Source: an uncultured Dyadobacter sp.
GTDB taxonomy: Bacteria > Bacteroidota > Bacteroidia > Cytophagales > Spirosomataceae
Assembly (NCBI RefSeq): GCF_946482605.1
Contig: NZ_CAMLSE010000011.1
Coordinates: forward strand, 62,001-126,000
DNA length: 64,000 nt
Reading direction: 5' to 3'
Shown: in pieces, positions 1 through 8,744 of the stretch
How the letters are laid out: each line of letters starts with the position of its first letter
How positions within the stretch are numbered: the stretch's first letter is position 1
Program-made: the position numbers and the translations under genes
Notes under the pieces: model-generated
The model's input: only the letters and a program-made list of their open reading frames with translations
Told to the model about the DNA's origin: nothing
Databases searched by the model: none

Positions 1-1796
1 TAATCGACATAATGGTCGTAATTGTTCTTATCCCCTCTCGTTTTTCCCGCTGAGGCATTGGGATCACTCGTAGCAGGGCCGTTGCCATTCGAATCCTCCG
101 ATTCCAGGCATAGACTGAAAGCCTGGGTAGTTTGTGTCGTCTGCGTCACCGGCGGCTGGCAGTTCGACACGGTGATGGACGCTGTGGCGGTTTTGTTCGG
201 ACAGCCGCTGCGGGATGCCGTCACCGTGTAACTGAACGCACCATTGGTCGCCGGCGCATTCAGGTTCACCGACTGGCCCGACAGGTTAATGCCGTTCCCG
301 GTCCATTGATAGCCCACTCCCGAACAATCCGCCCCCGTGCAGTTCGCGGCAAGGCTCATCGCTGCCGAACACGAAGGCGTACCGCTCGACGGACTGGCAG
401 TAACATTGAAATCGCAGGCCGGAGGGGCTACTTCCCCAGGATGGATGGAAGCGATGTTCTGATCCATCCATGCCAGACGATTTGTAAGCCAGGTTTTCAA
501 ATAATCTCTTTCGGCTTCCAGTGTCCCCCCGACATAAGACGGAACATCGGTCCATATCTGTGTCGTCAGGATGGGCCATCTTTCGAAGTTCCGTTTGTAG
601 GCGCCTGCCCCGTTCTGATGCAGGGAGGCAAATTGTGTGTCGATAAAAGCGGTTATATCTTCGGTTTTCCATACACCGGCGCGAAGCTGATGGTAACGGT
701 CTACTACTTTTTGACGAAACTTCGCACATCTGAGCAACCTTTCCCAAAAGAATGGGACCGGGTATGTGGGATCTCCTTCCCCGCTGTACCGCCATCCCTG
801 GTAATTCTGCGAATACCCATTAAGCGGGTTGGTCAGGAAGCCAAATGCCAGGCCAAAATCCCAGACAGGTCCCGCCCGGAGTTTGCCGTCGCGGTCCTTG
901 GAAAAAAACGTGCTGAACCGGTATGCGTCGGCATTGCTCGACATTTCCTGGAACAGAATGTAATCGACGAACGAAGCCTCCACGATGTACTTATTATATC
1001 CATTTGCCGAATCGCAGACGGAGCTGCCGTGAACGGCGTCTTCAAATTGTGTGATATGATCGTGGATGTAGGCGAGCTGCTGTGCATTGATGTTCGTTCC
1101 TTTGGGATAGTCGACGCCCCAACCATACTTTTTCCCCGGTGTACCGCCGGGGCTGTCGTAGACCGTATGCCAGTTTTCGACGCCGTCTCCGCAGTTTTTG
1201 TCGATTTTGAGGACATATCCCCCGCTGATTTTGGGAAGGGCAACATCCGCAGTTTCCAGTTTTTTAATGTTGATCCTTCCGCTGTTGCGCTTCACTTTTT
1301 CCTGAAAAACATAAATGCCGTGATAGACCCCGTCCAATATCACCTCCACATATTTGGTCCTGGACGCATAGTCGCCGGCCAGGTTGGACATAAAAAAGGG
1401 CACCGTTTCGCGTAGAAAGGACTTATCGGTGTAGGAGGCATTGAGAACCCAGTCGGACTCGGCAGGAAAACCGAACAAGTCGTCGCTGATGTCACTAGCC
1501 GTATTCACCGAATCCCTTAGCTCGACCCCAAACGATTTTTTGGGAAAGCTCTGCGAGGTGCAACCCCGGAATTCGACCTTTGCCTTTCCTTTGAATTCAT
1601 TAGGCGGATCCGTGCTGTGATTCACATTACCCGCATTATTGATGATCCCAAAATTAACTATAACCCCAGGCTCATCATTAATTGGTTCCGATATTGTATT
1701 AATAATAACAATAGGAAGATTGGAGGTAAATTCCTGTGCGTAACACGAATAAGACAGCACAATAAAGGCCGTGATTTGACAATAAACATTTTTCAT
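1..1796 (-). CDS. CotH kinase family protein, secreted, C-terminus cut by window edge
   Basis: The reading frame is open from an ATG at 1796 to the left edge, so the C-terminus is missing. I translated it by hand. It starts with a Sec signal peptide ending in SCYAQ. A CotH-like kinase domain of about 400 residues follows, with motifs such as VEFRGCTSQSFPKKSFGVEL, SSNADAYRFSTFFSKD and GPVWDFGLAFG. Next comes an Ig/PKD-like segment (CDFNVTASPSSGTP onward). A segment beginning LCLESEDSNGNG at the edge resembles the start of CBM6-like domains common in secreted Cytophagales proteins. CotH family members are atypical protein kinases. In Bacteroidota such secreted forms are uncharacterised, so the substrate is unknown. 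The family call is fairly secure; the role is not. Confidence 0.85.
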   Translation of the reverse strand, partial: MKNVYCQITAFIVLSYSCYAQEFTSNLPIVIINTISEPINDEPGVIVNFGIINNAGNVNHSTDPPNEFKGKAKVEFRGCTSQSFPKKSFGVELRDSVNTASDISDDLFGFPAESDWVLNASYTDKSFLRETVPFFMSNLAGDYASRTKYVEVILDGVYHGIYVFQEKVKRNSGRINIKKLETADVALPKISGGYVLKIDKNCGDGVENWHTVYDSPGGTPGKKYGWGVDYPKGTNINAQQLAYIHDHITQFEDAVHGSSVCDSANGYNKYIVEASFVDYILFQEMSSNADAYRFSTFFSKDRDGKLRAGPVWDFGLAFGFLTNPLNGYSQNYQGWRYSGEGDPTYPVPFFWERLLRCAKFRQKVVDRYHQLRAGVWKTEDITAFIDTQFASLHQNGAGAYKRNFERWPILTTQIWTDVPSYVGGTLEAERDYLKTWLTNRLAWMDQNIASIHPGEVAPPACDFNVTASPSSGTPSCSAAMSLAANCTGADCSGVGYQWTGNGINLSGQSVNLNAPATNGAFSYTVTASRSGCPNKTATASITVSNCQPPVTQTTQTTQAFSLCLESEDSNGNGPATSDPNASAGKTRGDKNNYDHYVD

Positions 1797-2491
1797 AATT
1801 GACAGAGGATTGGGTCGTAGAATATATTAATTCAACGTGTTTTTATATTCGAACTATTTCGAGAAAAGAATCAAATAAGTTTATTAATTGACATTAAAAT
1901 GAGCTATAACAATCCCTTTCAGGCAGCTAATAACGCCCGGATTAAAGTCAGTAAAATAAAGATAATCAGTTAATTATCACCAAAATAACGCGTTGAGAAT
2001 GCGATTAGTAATAATAAAATAGGTTGAGAGAGAAATGCTTTTTAAAACTTATTAAGCTTTTAAATATATCACAATGAATGTCCGTATTGAAATGACGACA
2101 ATCAATTGAATGCATGATTACAATCACCGATCCGTGTACCATACTGGCATTGCAATTCCTTTTATGTGGATAGTGTATTAAAACAATGCTAATAAATAGT
2201 TACCGGTTTTACAATCTCTTAAAAATTATTATTAAAGCACAAAAAAAACAGAACACCATCCTGGTATTCTGCCTGGTTCAATTCGATTATAAGTATTTAT
2301 TCTTCCATCTGATACGCATATCTATATACGTACAAAAGCCACCATTTCAAGCCACACGCATCCGTACTCACCGCTATGCGAAGTACTTGTCGCTCCAAGC
2401 AAGGTCTCGGATCCCGATCCAGCTTCCGCAGCCCACAGCCGGACGGCCGAAACCACAACGGGCTGGCTGTGAAAGGGTGTCAGTAACCGGT
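1797..2491. other. AT-rich intergenic region, no gene seen
   Basis: This 695-bp stretch separates the CotH-type gene from the end of the TolC-type gene. The part at 1797-2330 is strongly AT-rich and has stops in all frames. The part at about 2340-2491 is richer in GC but holds no convincing reading frame. It presumably carries the promoter of the CotH-type gene and the end of the efflux operon transcript. I found no exact TAnnTTTG box near 1796 and no RNA gene. Confidence 0.6.
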
Positions 2492-3952
2492 TTAGAAATT
2501 CCCTGCATCCGCATGCTCGCGCGTTCCGGCCTGGTAATACATTTCCGCCAGCGATTTCTGATAACCTGCCACCAGTTCGGCGCGCTTGATGCGCATGTCG
2601 ATCAGCTTCGATTCCCGGCTGTTGATCAGGAAGAGTGTGCTCTCCCCGAGGTCGAACTTCTGTAATTCACCCCGCAGCAGGATTTCCTGGTTGGCAATAC
2701 TGCGCGTCTGGATCGCCAGCTGGGCCTGGTAGGCTTTCAAATCGTTGTAGGCATTCATGATGCTGGTGCGGATCAGCCGGCTTTCGTTCTGAACATCGAA
2801 ATGCAGGTCCAACTGTTTTACTTTCAGCTCTTTCAACTTACCCCGCTCGGCCCGCAGAAAAAGCGGAAACGAGAAATCGATCCCTACCTTGTAATTGCCC
2901 CAGTTGAGATCGTAGTATTCGGGCACTTGGGAAGCGAAGTCGCGGCGGGTAGTAAGCAGCGAACCGCTGACATTCAGCTTAGGTTTGAGCCGTTCGCGCA
3001 GGTAGCTGCGCTCGATGTCCATTTGCAACCCCTTGTACCCCAGCATACGGAGCTTGGGATGCTGGGTGGTGGCCTGGGCGAGCAGCATTTCGAGTTGGGG
3101 CTCGCCTACCGCTATTCTGTCGCTGTCGGCCTCCATGGGCACGGCGGTTTCGGGCAGCTCTACGGGATCACCGGCGGAGCTCCATAGATGATTGGAAACG
3201 AGCAGTCCCTTGTTCCGGAAGTCGATCCGCAGCTTTTCGAGCTGAATTGAACGTTCCTGCACGGCAATGTAGGCTTCCACCGAATCGATACCCGGCTTGT
3301 CGCCGAGCAATGTCTGATTGCGGGTCGCTTCGTAACGGGTGGTGGCGAGATCGAGCCCGGTCTGCACAAACCGGTACTGCTGGTAGGCCATAAACCAGTT
3401 CCAATAGTCCTTCACGGCCTGAAACCACACTTTGTTGATCTCGCTTACACGGTCCGCTTCGGCATAGCTCACCATCACGCGGGCCTGTTTCAAGGTGTTG
3501 CGGCGGGCGTCGATGATCAGTCCCTGGCCTAGCGGCACACTGATCCCCACCCCTGTGAGCCCCGACAGCGGCGTGCGGGTTTCGGGATTGGTATAGGCGC
3601 CCACATTTCGGTCGTGGCCGATTTTCAGGTCGGCGCCGGCCAGGTACAAGGGCACTTTCAGTTCGCTCGTCCAGCGATTGTAATAGTTGATATTCCCAAA
3701 AACCTTGCGATCCAGGGAGGCTTTCAGCGACGGGTCAAAGTCGCCAAGCACCTGCATTACCTTCGCGCGCGCCTGCTCGCCGAGCAGGTCGGCCTGCTTT
3801 ACCACGGGGTGATTGAAGAACACCAGCTCTTCGAGGTCACGGATCGAAAAGACACGGGCGGTGTCGGCATCCCGGGCCCAAGCCGGTTGAACGGAACCCC
3901 ACGAGAACAGCCATATGCATAGTGCCAGTGTCGTTTTGGGTAATATATTCAT
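2492..3952 (-). CDS. TolC-family outer membrane efflux channel
   Basis: This is a 486-residue protein with a signal peptide (MNILPKTTLALCIWLFSWG, cleaved near AWA). It has the long, heptad-rich helical repeats with NA-, Q- and R-rich segments typical of outer membrane efflux proteins, for example VSEINKVWFQAVKDYWNWF and the C-terminal ESKLIDMRIKRAELVAGYQ. TolC proteins form trimeric channels through the outer membrane and periplasm. It is the last gene of a three-gene operon, 25 bp after an HlyD-type adaptor that itself overlaps an ABC transmembrane protein. The set therefore looks like a type I secretion or efflux system. Substrate is unknown. Confidence 0.88.
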   Translation of the reverse strand: MNILPKTTLALCIWLFSWGSVQPAWARDADTARVFSIRDLEELVFFNHPVVKQADLLGEQARAKVMQVLGDFDPSLKASLDRKVFGNINYYNRWTSELKVPLYLAGADLKIGHDRNVGAYTNPETRTPLSGLTGVGISVPLGQGLIIDARRNTLKQARVMVSYAEADRVSEINKVWFQAVKDYWNWFMAYQQYRFVQTGLDLATTRYEATRNQTLLGDKPGIDSVEAYIAVQERSIQLEKLRIDFRNKGLLVSNHLWSSAGDPVELPETAVPMEADSDRIAVGEPQLEMLLAQATTQHPKLRMLGYKGLQMDIERSYLRERLKPKLNVSGSLLTTRRDFASQVPEYYDLNWGNYKVGIDFSFPLFLRAERGKLKELKVKQLDLHFDVQNESRLIRTSIMNAYNDLKAYQAQLAIQTRSIANQEILLRGELQKFDLGESTLFLINSRESKLIDMRIKRAELVAGYQKSLAEMYYQAGTREHADAGNF

Positions 3953-3977
3953 TTTAAAAAATCACTTCGTTTTCGAT

Positions 3978-5336
3978 TTACTTTGCCGCCGATTTCTCCG
4001 GCTCCTTTTCCAGGCTGGGTGGGAAGCCGTTGAGCATCCGCCATATCTCATACCAGAGCGGCACCGATCGAAGGATCACCCGTCCGTACACGCCCGATCC
4101 CTGCCGGAGCTGTACCGGCCATTCCTCATCATTTTCCGGCACGGGGTGCGTGGGCGTCACCAGCAGGCGGTATTTGCCGCCATTGCTGCTCACCATGTCG
4201 ATCACCGACACCTTGCCGGCAAATGTGCCCACTGCCACCGATGGCCAGCCGGCAAACTGCACCGAAGGCCAGCCCTCGAACTGAAGGCGCACATCGCTGC
4301 TGTCGAGGATCAGCGGCACGTCCATCGCATTGACGTAGATCTCCGCCGCTACCAGCGGTTTGAGCGGTTGCAGCGTGGCAATGGATTCACCCTCCTTGAT
4401 ATTCTCCCCTATACCGGCTTTCAGCGTTTTGACTACAAAGCCATCTTGCGGTGCGCGTACCACGTACAGGCCGCGGCGGATATCGATGTTCGAAATCTCG
4501 TTGCGCAGCTTCGCGATGTCGCCTTGCGCGCTCACCCGGCTGGATAGCGCCGAGCTCATATCCGACTGCGCCTTGGCCACCGACTCCTGGTACTTGGCCT
4601 GGATATTGTCGAGATCGATGCGGGCATTTTGCAGCGACTGCCTGGAATTGTTCAGCTTGTTGACCTGGCTGGTCACCTTCGCATTGTCTTCCTGCAATTT
4701 CAGCCTGCGGCTTTCAATGTCGGTGAGCGAAAACAGCCCGTTTTTGTAGCCAGCCTCGTAACGTTCCAGCCGGGCCTTGCTGATCTCGAAAAACTTCTGC
4801 ACCGCGATCAGATCGGCACTGTCGATCTTCACGTAGTTTTCGGCTTGCTCCACTTTGTTGCGGGCGGCCGCGAGCTGTACTTCCAGCCCCTGCCGGAGCG
4901 CCCTGATCTGTGCGGCGGTGGCTTCCATTTTCTGTGCGGCCGCACCTTCGGAGCCCTCTTTGGCTTGAAGCTGCTCCTGCAAGCGTGTAGGAAGGTTGGG
5001 GTCAAAATACGACTGGCTCGTTTCCGAAATCACCAGGATCGTGTCCCCTTTCTTCACCTGTTCGCCCTCACGGACGGCCCAGTGCTCGATGCGGCCCCCG
5101 ATCTGGTTCTGCACGGTTTGCGGCCGGTCCTCCGGGCGCAACGCCGTAACCGTCCCGCGACCGGGGATCGTCTGCCGCCAGGGCAGGAACAATACGATCA
5201 GAAAAATGAACAGCAGGATCAGCATGATCCGCCCCAGCAGGCGCGAACCCTTCGTTTTGAGCAGCTGCTGCTCCGATAAAACGCCCAGCTCTTCCCAGTC
5301 TTTGCGTTTGGTAAGGTCTTGTGAGTGCTTAACCAT
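3978..5336 (-). CDS. HlyD-family membrane fusion protein (periplasmic adaptor)
   Basis: The 452-residue protein has a short cytoplasmic N-terminus and one membrane segment at about residues 35-55 (RIMLILLFIFLIVLFLPW). A biotinyl-lipoyl half-motif follows (IPGRGTVTALRPEDRP), then a long coiled-coil hairpin at about 125-285 and the returning lipoyl half (YVVRAPQDGFVVKTLKAGIG). This is the architecture of adaptors that join an inner membrane ABC exporter to a TolC channel. Its ATG at 5336 overlaps the last codons of the upstream ABC subunit by 8 bp, which points to translational coupling. The TolC-type gene follows 25 bp later. Confidence 0.9.
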   Translation of the reverse strand: MVKHSQDLTKRKDWEELGVLSEQQLLKTKGSRLLGRIMLILLFIFLIVLFLPWRQTIPGRGTVTALRPEDRPQTVQNQIGGRIEHWAVREGEQVKKGDTILVISETSQSYFDPNLPTRLQEQLQAKEGSEGAAAQKMEATAAQIRALRQGLEVQLAAARNKVEQAENYVKIDSADLIAVQKFFEISKARLERYEAGYKNGLFSLTDIESRRLKLQEDNAKVTSQVNKLNNSRQSLQNARIDLDNIQAKYQESVAKAQSDMSSALSSRVSAQGDIAKLRNEISNIDIRRGLYVVRAPQDGFVVKTLKAGIGENIKEGESIATLQPLKPLVAAEIYVNAMDVPLILDSSDVRLQFEGWPSVQFAGWPSVAVGTFAGKVSVIDMVSSNGGKYRLLVTPTHPVPENDEEWPVQLRQGSGVYGRVILRSVPLWYEIWRMLNGFPPSLEKEPEKSAAK

Positions 5337-6333
5337 GGCTCACCTCACTTTCTTCCAGTTCAAGGTCCGTTACTGCCGCCAGTTTCTCGCTCCCGGTTAC
5401 CATATCGAAAATAGTATCCAGGCTGGTCATGAATTTCTCGATGGCGTAGCTGATCTGCACGATGATCACTTCGGCTGCCACGAACTGCCCGAGCGTCATT
5501 TGTCGCTGCACCACATAGTAGGAACCCAGGAAGAGCAGTCCGCCCATGAGCAACGTCCTGACGATCACCGCGCTCGCGAAAAATTTGCGCAGAATACGGA
5601 AATGGTCGTTGCGGGCATGCAGGTATTCCGAAGTGATCTGATCGGTTTTGATGAGCACATTCCGGAGCTTCTCGGGCCTGCCCCGGTAATTGTCGAGGTC
5701 GGCCGCAACTGCTTCGAGATAGGCCACTACCTCATATTTATGATGTGATTCCTCGATGCTGGTTTGCACGCCGCGTTTGTAATAGAGGAACAGCACCAGC
5801 ATCGTCGCTACCAGCGTCAGTAAGCCGAATCCCATGAATACGGGGTGGTAGAAGGACACCAGAATGGCGGAAAAAACGATTTGCACACCTGCGGCAACGA
5901 TCTCAACCAGCAGCTTCGTGAGCCCCTTCTGAATCGTGACCACGTCGAAGAAGCGGTTGACGAGTTCGGGCGGGTTCTCGCCTTCCAGTTCCGTTTTCTT
6001 AATGCGGGGAAACCGGTAGGCAAATTCGAGCGTCGCTTTCGCAAATATTTTCTGTTCGATGAGCTCCACCAATGTCAGCTGGCCAATCAGCATCACACCG
6101 CCTGCGACCACACCCACCAGCACCATGGCGATCAGCAGGTAGGTGGAACTATACAATGCCCCGTTCGAGAGCAGGTTGAAAACGGCCGTGGTTCCAAGCG
6201 GCAGGGTGAGCCCGATGAGCCCGATCAGGCCGGCATAAATGAGGATGTAATTAATCGTCGATCGTTCGACGTACAAGATTCTGATAAGCCTTTGCCAGGG
6301 TGTAGGAGCATCGGCCTGATACTTTTTTTTCAT
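5329..6333 (-). CDS. ABC exporter transmembrane subunit lacking an ATPase domain
   Basis: From the ATG at 6333 this gives 334 residues; a TTG at 6411 would add 26. The sequence has the six-helix fold of type I ABC exporters, from about residue 25 (TINYILIYAGLIGLIGLTLPLG) to about 315. It ends with the linker MVTGSEKLAAVTDLELEE, exactly where a nucleotide-binding domain normally begins. There is no Walker A, signature motif or Walker B, and no ATPase gene nearby. The gene leads an operon with HlyD and TolC partners. It may use an ATPase encoded elsewhere. I prefer the ATG start because the upstream stretch is not hydrophobic or conserved-looking. Confidence 0.75.
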   Translation of the reverse strand: MKKKYQADAPTPWQRLIRILYVERSTINYILIYAGLIGLIGLTLPLGTTAVFNLLSNGALYSSTYLLIAMVLVGVVAGGVMLIGQLTLVELIEQKIFAKATLEFAYRFPRIKKTELEGENPPELVNRFFDVVTIQKGLTKLLVEIVAAGVQIVFSAILVSFYHPVFMGFGLLTLVATMLVLFLYYKRGVQTSIEESHHKYEVVAYLEAVAADLDNYRGRPEKLRNVLIKTDQITSEYLHARNDHFRILRKFFASAVIVRTLLMGGLLFLGSYYVVQRQMTLGQFVAAEVIIVQISYAIEKFMTSLDTIFDMVTGSEKLAAVTDLELEESEVSHG

Positions 6334-7076
6334 GTAAATTTTCAGCGATTCGGAAGAAGGCCAGAGGGAGGCCGGCGGCTCGAAACTCAGACAATGCCAT
6401 GCATTTTCCAAGCGATCCGTCTTTCCAATTTTACTTTGTTTGACATTATCAGGAACGGCAAATTAAATATTTCAGTGCCTTAAAGTGAAATACCCGCCGC
6501 CATTTTGAGGAATTACAAAAGCGTGCCAAACGTATATAATTAAGAACCAATTAGAATAAAATCAACCCAAATAAAACGCAAAATGTTAATTATCAGTACA
6601 TTAAAAGAAAATATATGCAATTTAAAGTTATTAGAATTTCTAATAAGTTCAAATTAAACTCTCATTGAATTCTAATAACTTATTTTAATTGAATTCTTGC
6701 TTAAAACACAATTGACCATTTAATTCAACAGGTTACAATGTAATTCGCAGTTACTTATGTTTTAATCAGATATTAATAATTAAAAAACAATTATAATTAA
6801 TACAAGATGCAAATAAATAGGAGAATTTAGCCACCCGTTCCCCAAAAGGTCGGTGCACCGTCCTCCCTTCCGATCCGGCGGAACGGAAAATCCCCGGCCA
6901 CGGCCAGTCAGCCCTCTCCCGATCCATTCGCCGTTGCGGGGCGCTCAATCTTTGTAATACCGGTCCTGCGCGTGTTTGGTACCGGGGCAGAAATGCTAAT
7001 GCAAAGAAAAAGCACGGCCGTTACCAGCCATGCCGAAGGCACGAGTATGATCTCGCGCCTGCTGATTTTTAAAACC
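6334..7076. other. Long intergenic region with AT-rich half and possible gene remnant
   Basis: Between the ABC subunit and the GH43-like gene lie about 740 bp. 6430-6830 is very AT-rich and without frames. 6830-7076 returns to coding-like GC content. On the minus strand it stays open in one frame, with a hydrophobic stretch (ILVPSAWLVTAVLFLCISIS) and a stop near 6908, but there is no good start. It could be a decayed gene end. A promoter for the export operon is expected just upstream of 6333-6411; I see only an imperfect TAnnTTTG match. Confidence 0.4.
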
Positions 7077-8078
7077 TTACCTGACCAGCTCCCCGATCGC
7101 GATCCCGCTTTCGGCGGCCACCGAATACAACAGATACCATTTGTCATGCTCTTCGAAAAACGCCGGATCGCGCAACTCGCGGTAACGCTGGCGGGCGGCA
7201 CCTTCTTTGGAGACGGTAAGCGGAAGGTCGGTGCCTTCAAATGGCTTCTCAGGCAAAGCAACAACCTGCGGCTCGGTCGGCTTCCAGGTGTTCCAGTCTC
7301 CTTTTAAAGCGATTTTGGAAAGATAAATGCGCTCCGGACTATCGCCGATGCGGGAATGGAACACCCACAATGTGTCGCCGGCAAGTTTTACGGCGGCGTG
7401 ACGGAGCGTCGATACCGGCTGCTGGATCTGATCGAAGGGGTTGGGGCCGCGTTCAAATGCCTGGATACCATCCGGCGAGCGCCACAGAATGCCCAGCCGC
7501 GAAATGGCGTAATGCTGGCCTTTCCATTGAAATACGCGAAAATAGGACTCTCCAAGCTGGGTGGTTTCGGGCTTGAAATGAATGCCGTCGACGGATGTGG
7601 CGCGAAGTGTGAGCTGTTTGTAGTTGCGCTTATCGGCCTTGTCACCGCTCACGAACAGCGGGCAATGGAAATACATCACCAGTTGCTTGTTGGCGTGGTC
7701 GACATGCAGATCGGGCGAGGCAATGTGCCGGCCCGCTTTCAGCTCGTCGGGTTCGCCTTTGCAGGCGCAATCGTCCATCCGCAAAGTGCCCGGTTCGTAA
7801 ATTTTCCATGGACCTTTGAGGTCATCGGCATAGCTCAGGCGAATGTATGTCCCGTTATGATCGGCAAAGTACAGGTAATACTTGCCCAGCTTGTTGGGCA
7901 GCCAATCCGGTGCGCTGATGAGCGACGGGCCATTGATATTCTTGCCATCCGGGCCCGGCAGCAACTCGGGACGGATGATGGGGTTGGTCTCAAAACGTTG
8001 AAAGCGGATCGATTGACCCGCTACATGGCTTCCAAAGCACAAGGCCAGTAACGAAAACGCAAGTAATTTCCTGATCAT
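7077..8078 (-). CDS. Secreted GH43-like five-bladed propeller protein
   Basis: The start is placed at ATG 8078, where a clear signal peptide begins (MIRKLLAFSLLALCFGSHVAG), giving 333 residues. The body has propeller-blade sequence typical of glycoside hydrolase family 43 and relatives: NPIIRPELLPG, NINGPSLI, LGKYYLYFADHNGTYIRLSYADD, then IASPDLHVD and LRDPAFFEEHDKWYLLYSVA. It shows both the NxxINGPSLI opening and the late RDP blade. The ATG overlaps the stop of the upstream rhodanese by 4 bp (ATGA). Activity on a glycan of PUL1 is likely but the exact family and substrate are not certain; a non-catalytic propeller is possible. Confidence 0.7.
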   Translation of the reverse strand: MIRKLLAFSLLALCFGSHVAGQSIRFQRFETNPIIRPELLPGPDGKNINGPSLISAPDWLPNKLGKYYLYFADHNGTYIRLSYADDLKGPWKIYEPGTLRMDDCACKGEPDELKAGRHIASPDLHVDHANKQLVMYFHCPLFVSGDKADKRNYKQLTLRATSVDGIHFKPETTQLGESYFRVFQWKGQHYAISRLGILWRSPDGIQAFERGPNPFDQIQQPVSTLRHAAVKLAGDTLWVFHSRIGDSPERIYLSKIALKGDWNTWKPTEPQVVALPEKPFEGTDLPLTVSKEGAARQRYRELRDPAFFEEHDKWYLLYSVAAESGIAIGELVR

Positions 8079-8488
8079 TTCCTCGAAGCACTGGTTTGAA
8101 GCTGCTCGGCCGGGAAACCCTCGGCTTTGAGCTGTTCGAAGCCCCCGATGTTGTAGTAGGAATGAAAACCGAGTGTTTTCAGCGTATCGGCAGCCTTTCC
8201 GCTGCGATTGCCCGAGCGGCAATACAGGTACACCGGCTTGTGCTTATCCAGTTTCGCGATCTGCGCCTTGAATTCTGGACTGTTGAAGTTGATATTGGTC
8301 GCATACTGTAAATGGCCGCCGTCAAACTCCTCAGGCGTACGAACATCCACCAGGTAGGCCTTGCCGGCTTTGATCCTGGCCAGTGCCTGGTCGTCGGCTT
8401 TCACGATGTTTTTGGGAGCAGGGTGCTGGGCTTGTACAGCCAGCCCGGATGCACAAAACAGTAGTATCAGGAATGAGAGCTTCTTCAT
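8075..8488 (-). CDS. Periplasmic rhodanese-like protein
   Basis: This 137-residue protein has a signal peptide (MKKLSFLILLFCASGLAVQA) and a single rhodanese domain. The domain includes the CH2A-type motif YLVDVRTPEEFDGGHL and the active-site loop CRSGNRSG with its cysteine. Single-domain rhodaneses move sulfane sulfur or act in thiol redox. It is the first gene of a two-gene operon. Its stop codon overlaps the start of the GH43-like gene by 4 bp, so the two are probably made together. The reason for pairing a sulfur-transfer domain with a propeller protein is unclear. Confidence 0.88.
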   Translation of the reverse strand: MKKLSFLILLFCASGLAVQAQHPAPKNIVKADDQALARIKAGKAYLVDVRTPEEFDGGHLQYATNINFNSPEFKAQIAKLDKHKPVYLYCRSGNRSGKAADTLKTLGFHSYYNIGGFEQLKAEGFPAEQLQTSASRK

Positions 8489-8744
8489 TGATGTTGGAAT
8501 GATTTCAGTAAAATATTTAATCTATATTTTCAATAGGTTTTATATACAAATCTAGACAAATATGCCGCTGACTGATGCGATTGGCTGCCTGCCTGCGGGA
8601 AAAATCCGGGATTGTACCACGAATTCAATGATACAACTGCTTGTCCGAGCCGATATGATCCTGTTATTTTGTCTGTCTAATGTCCATGCTCATCCCTTCC
8701 AGCTGATCAAACCTTCTATTATCAACGGCGATTTTTCACGGGCA

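Noticed and set aside
132..1415. Plus-strand open frame of 427 codons opposite the CotH-type gene
   Set aside because: It is in the opposite strand of a well-formed CotH frame and has no family motifs; it is a shadow of the real gene.
2186..2665. Plus-strand ORF across the AT-rich gap and the end of the TolC gene
   Set aside because: Its first half is AT-rich non-coding sequence and its second half is antisense to the TolC gene.
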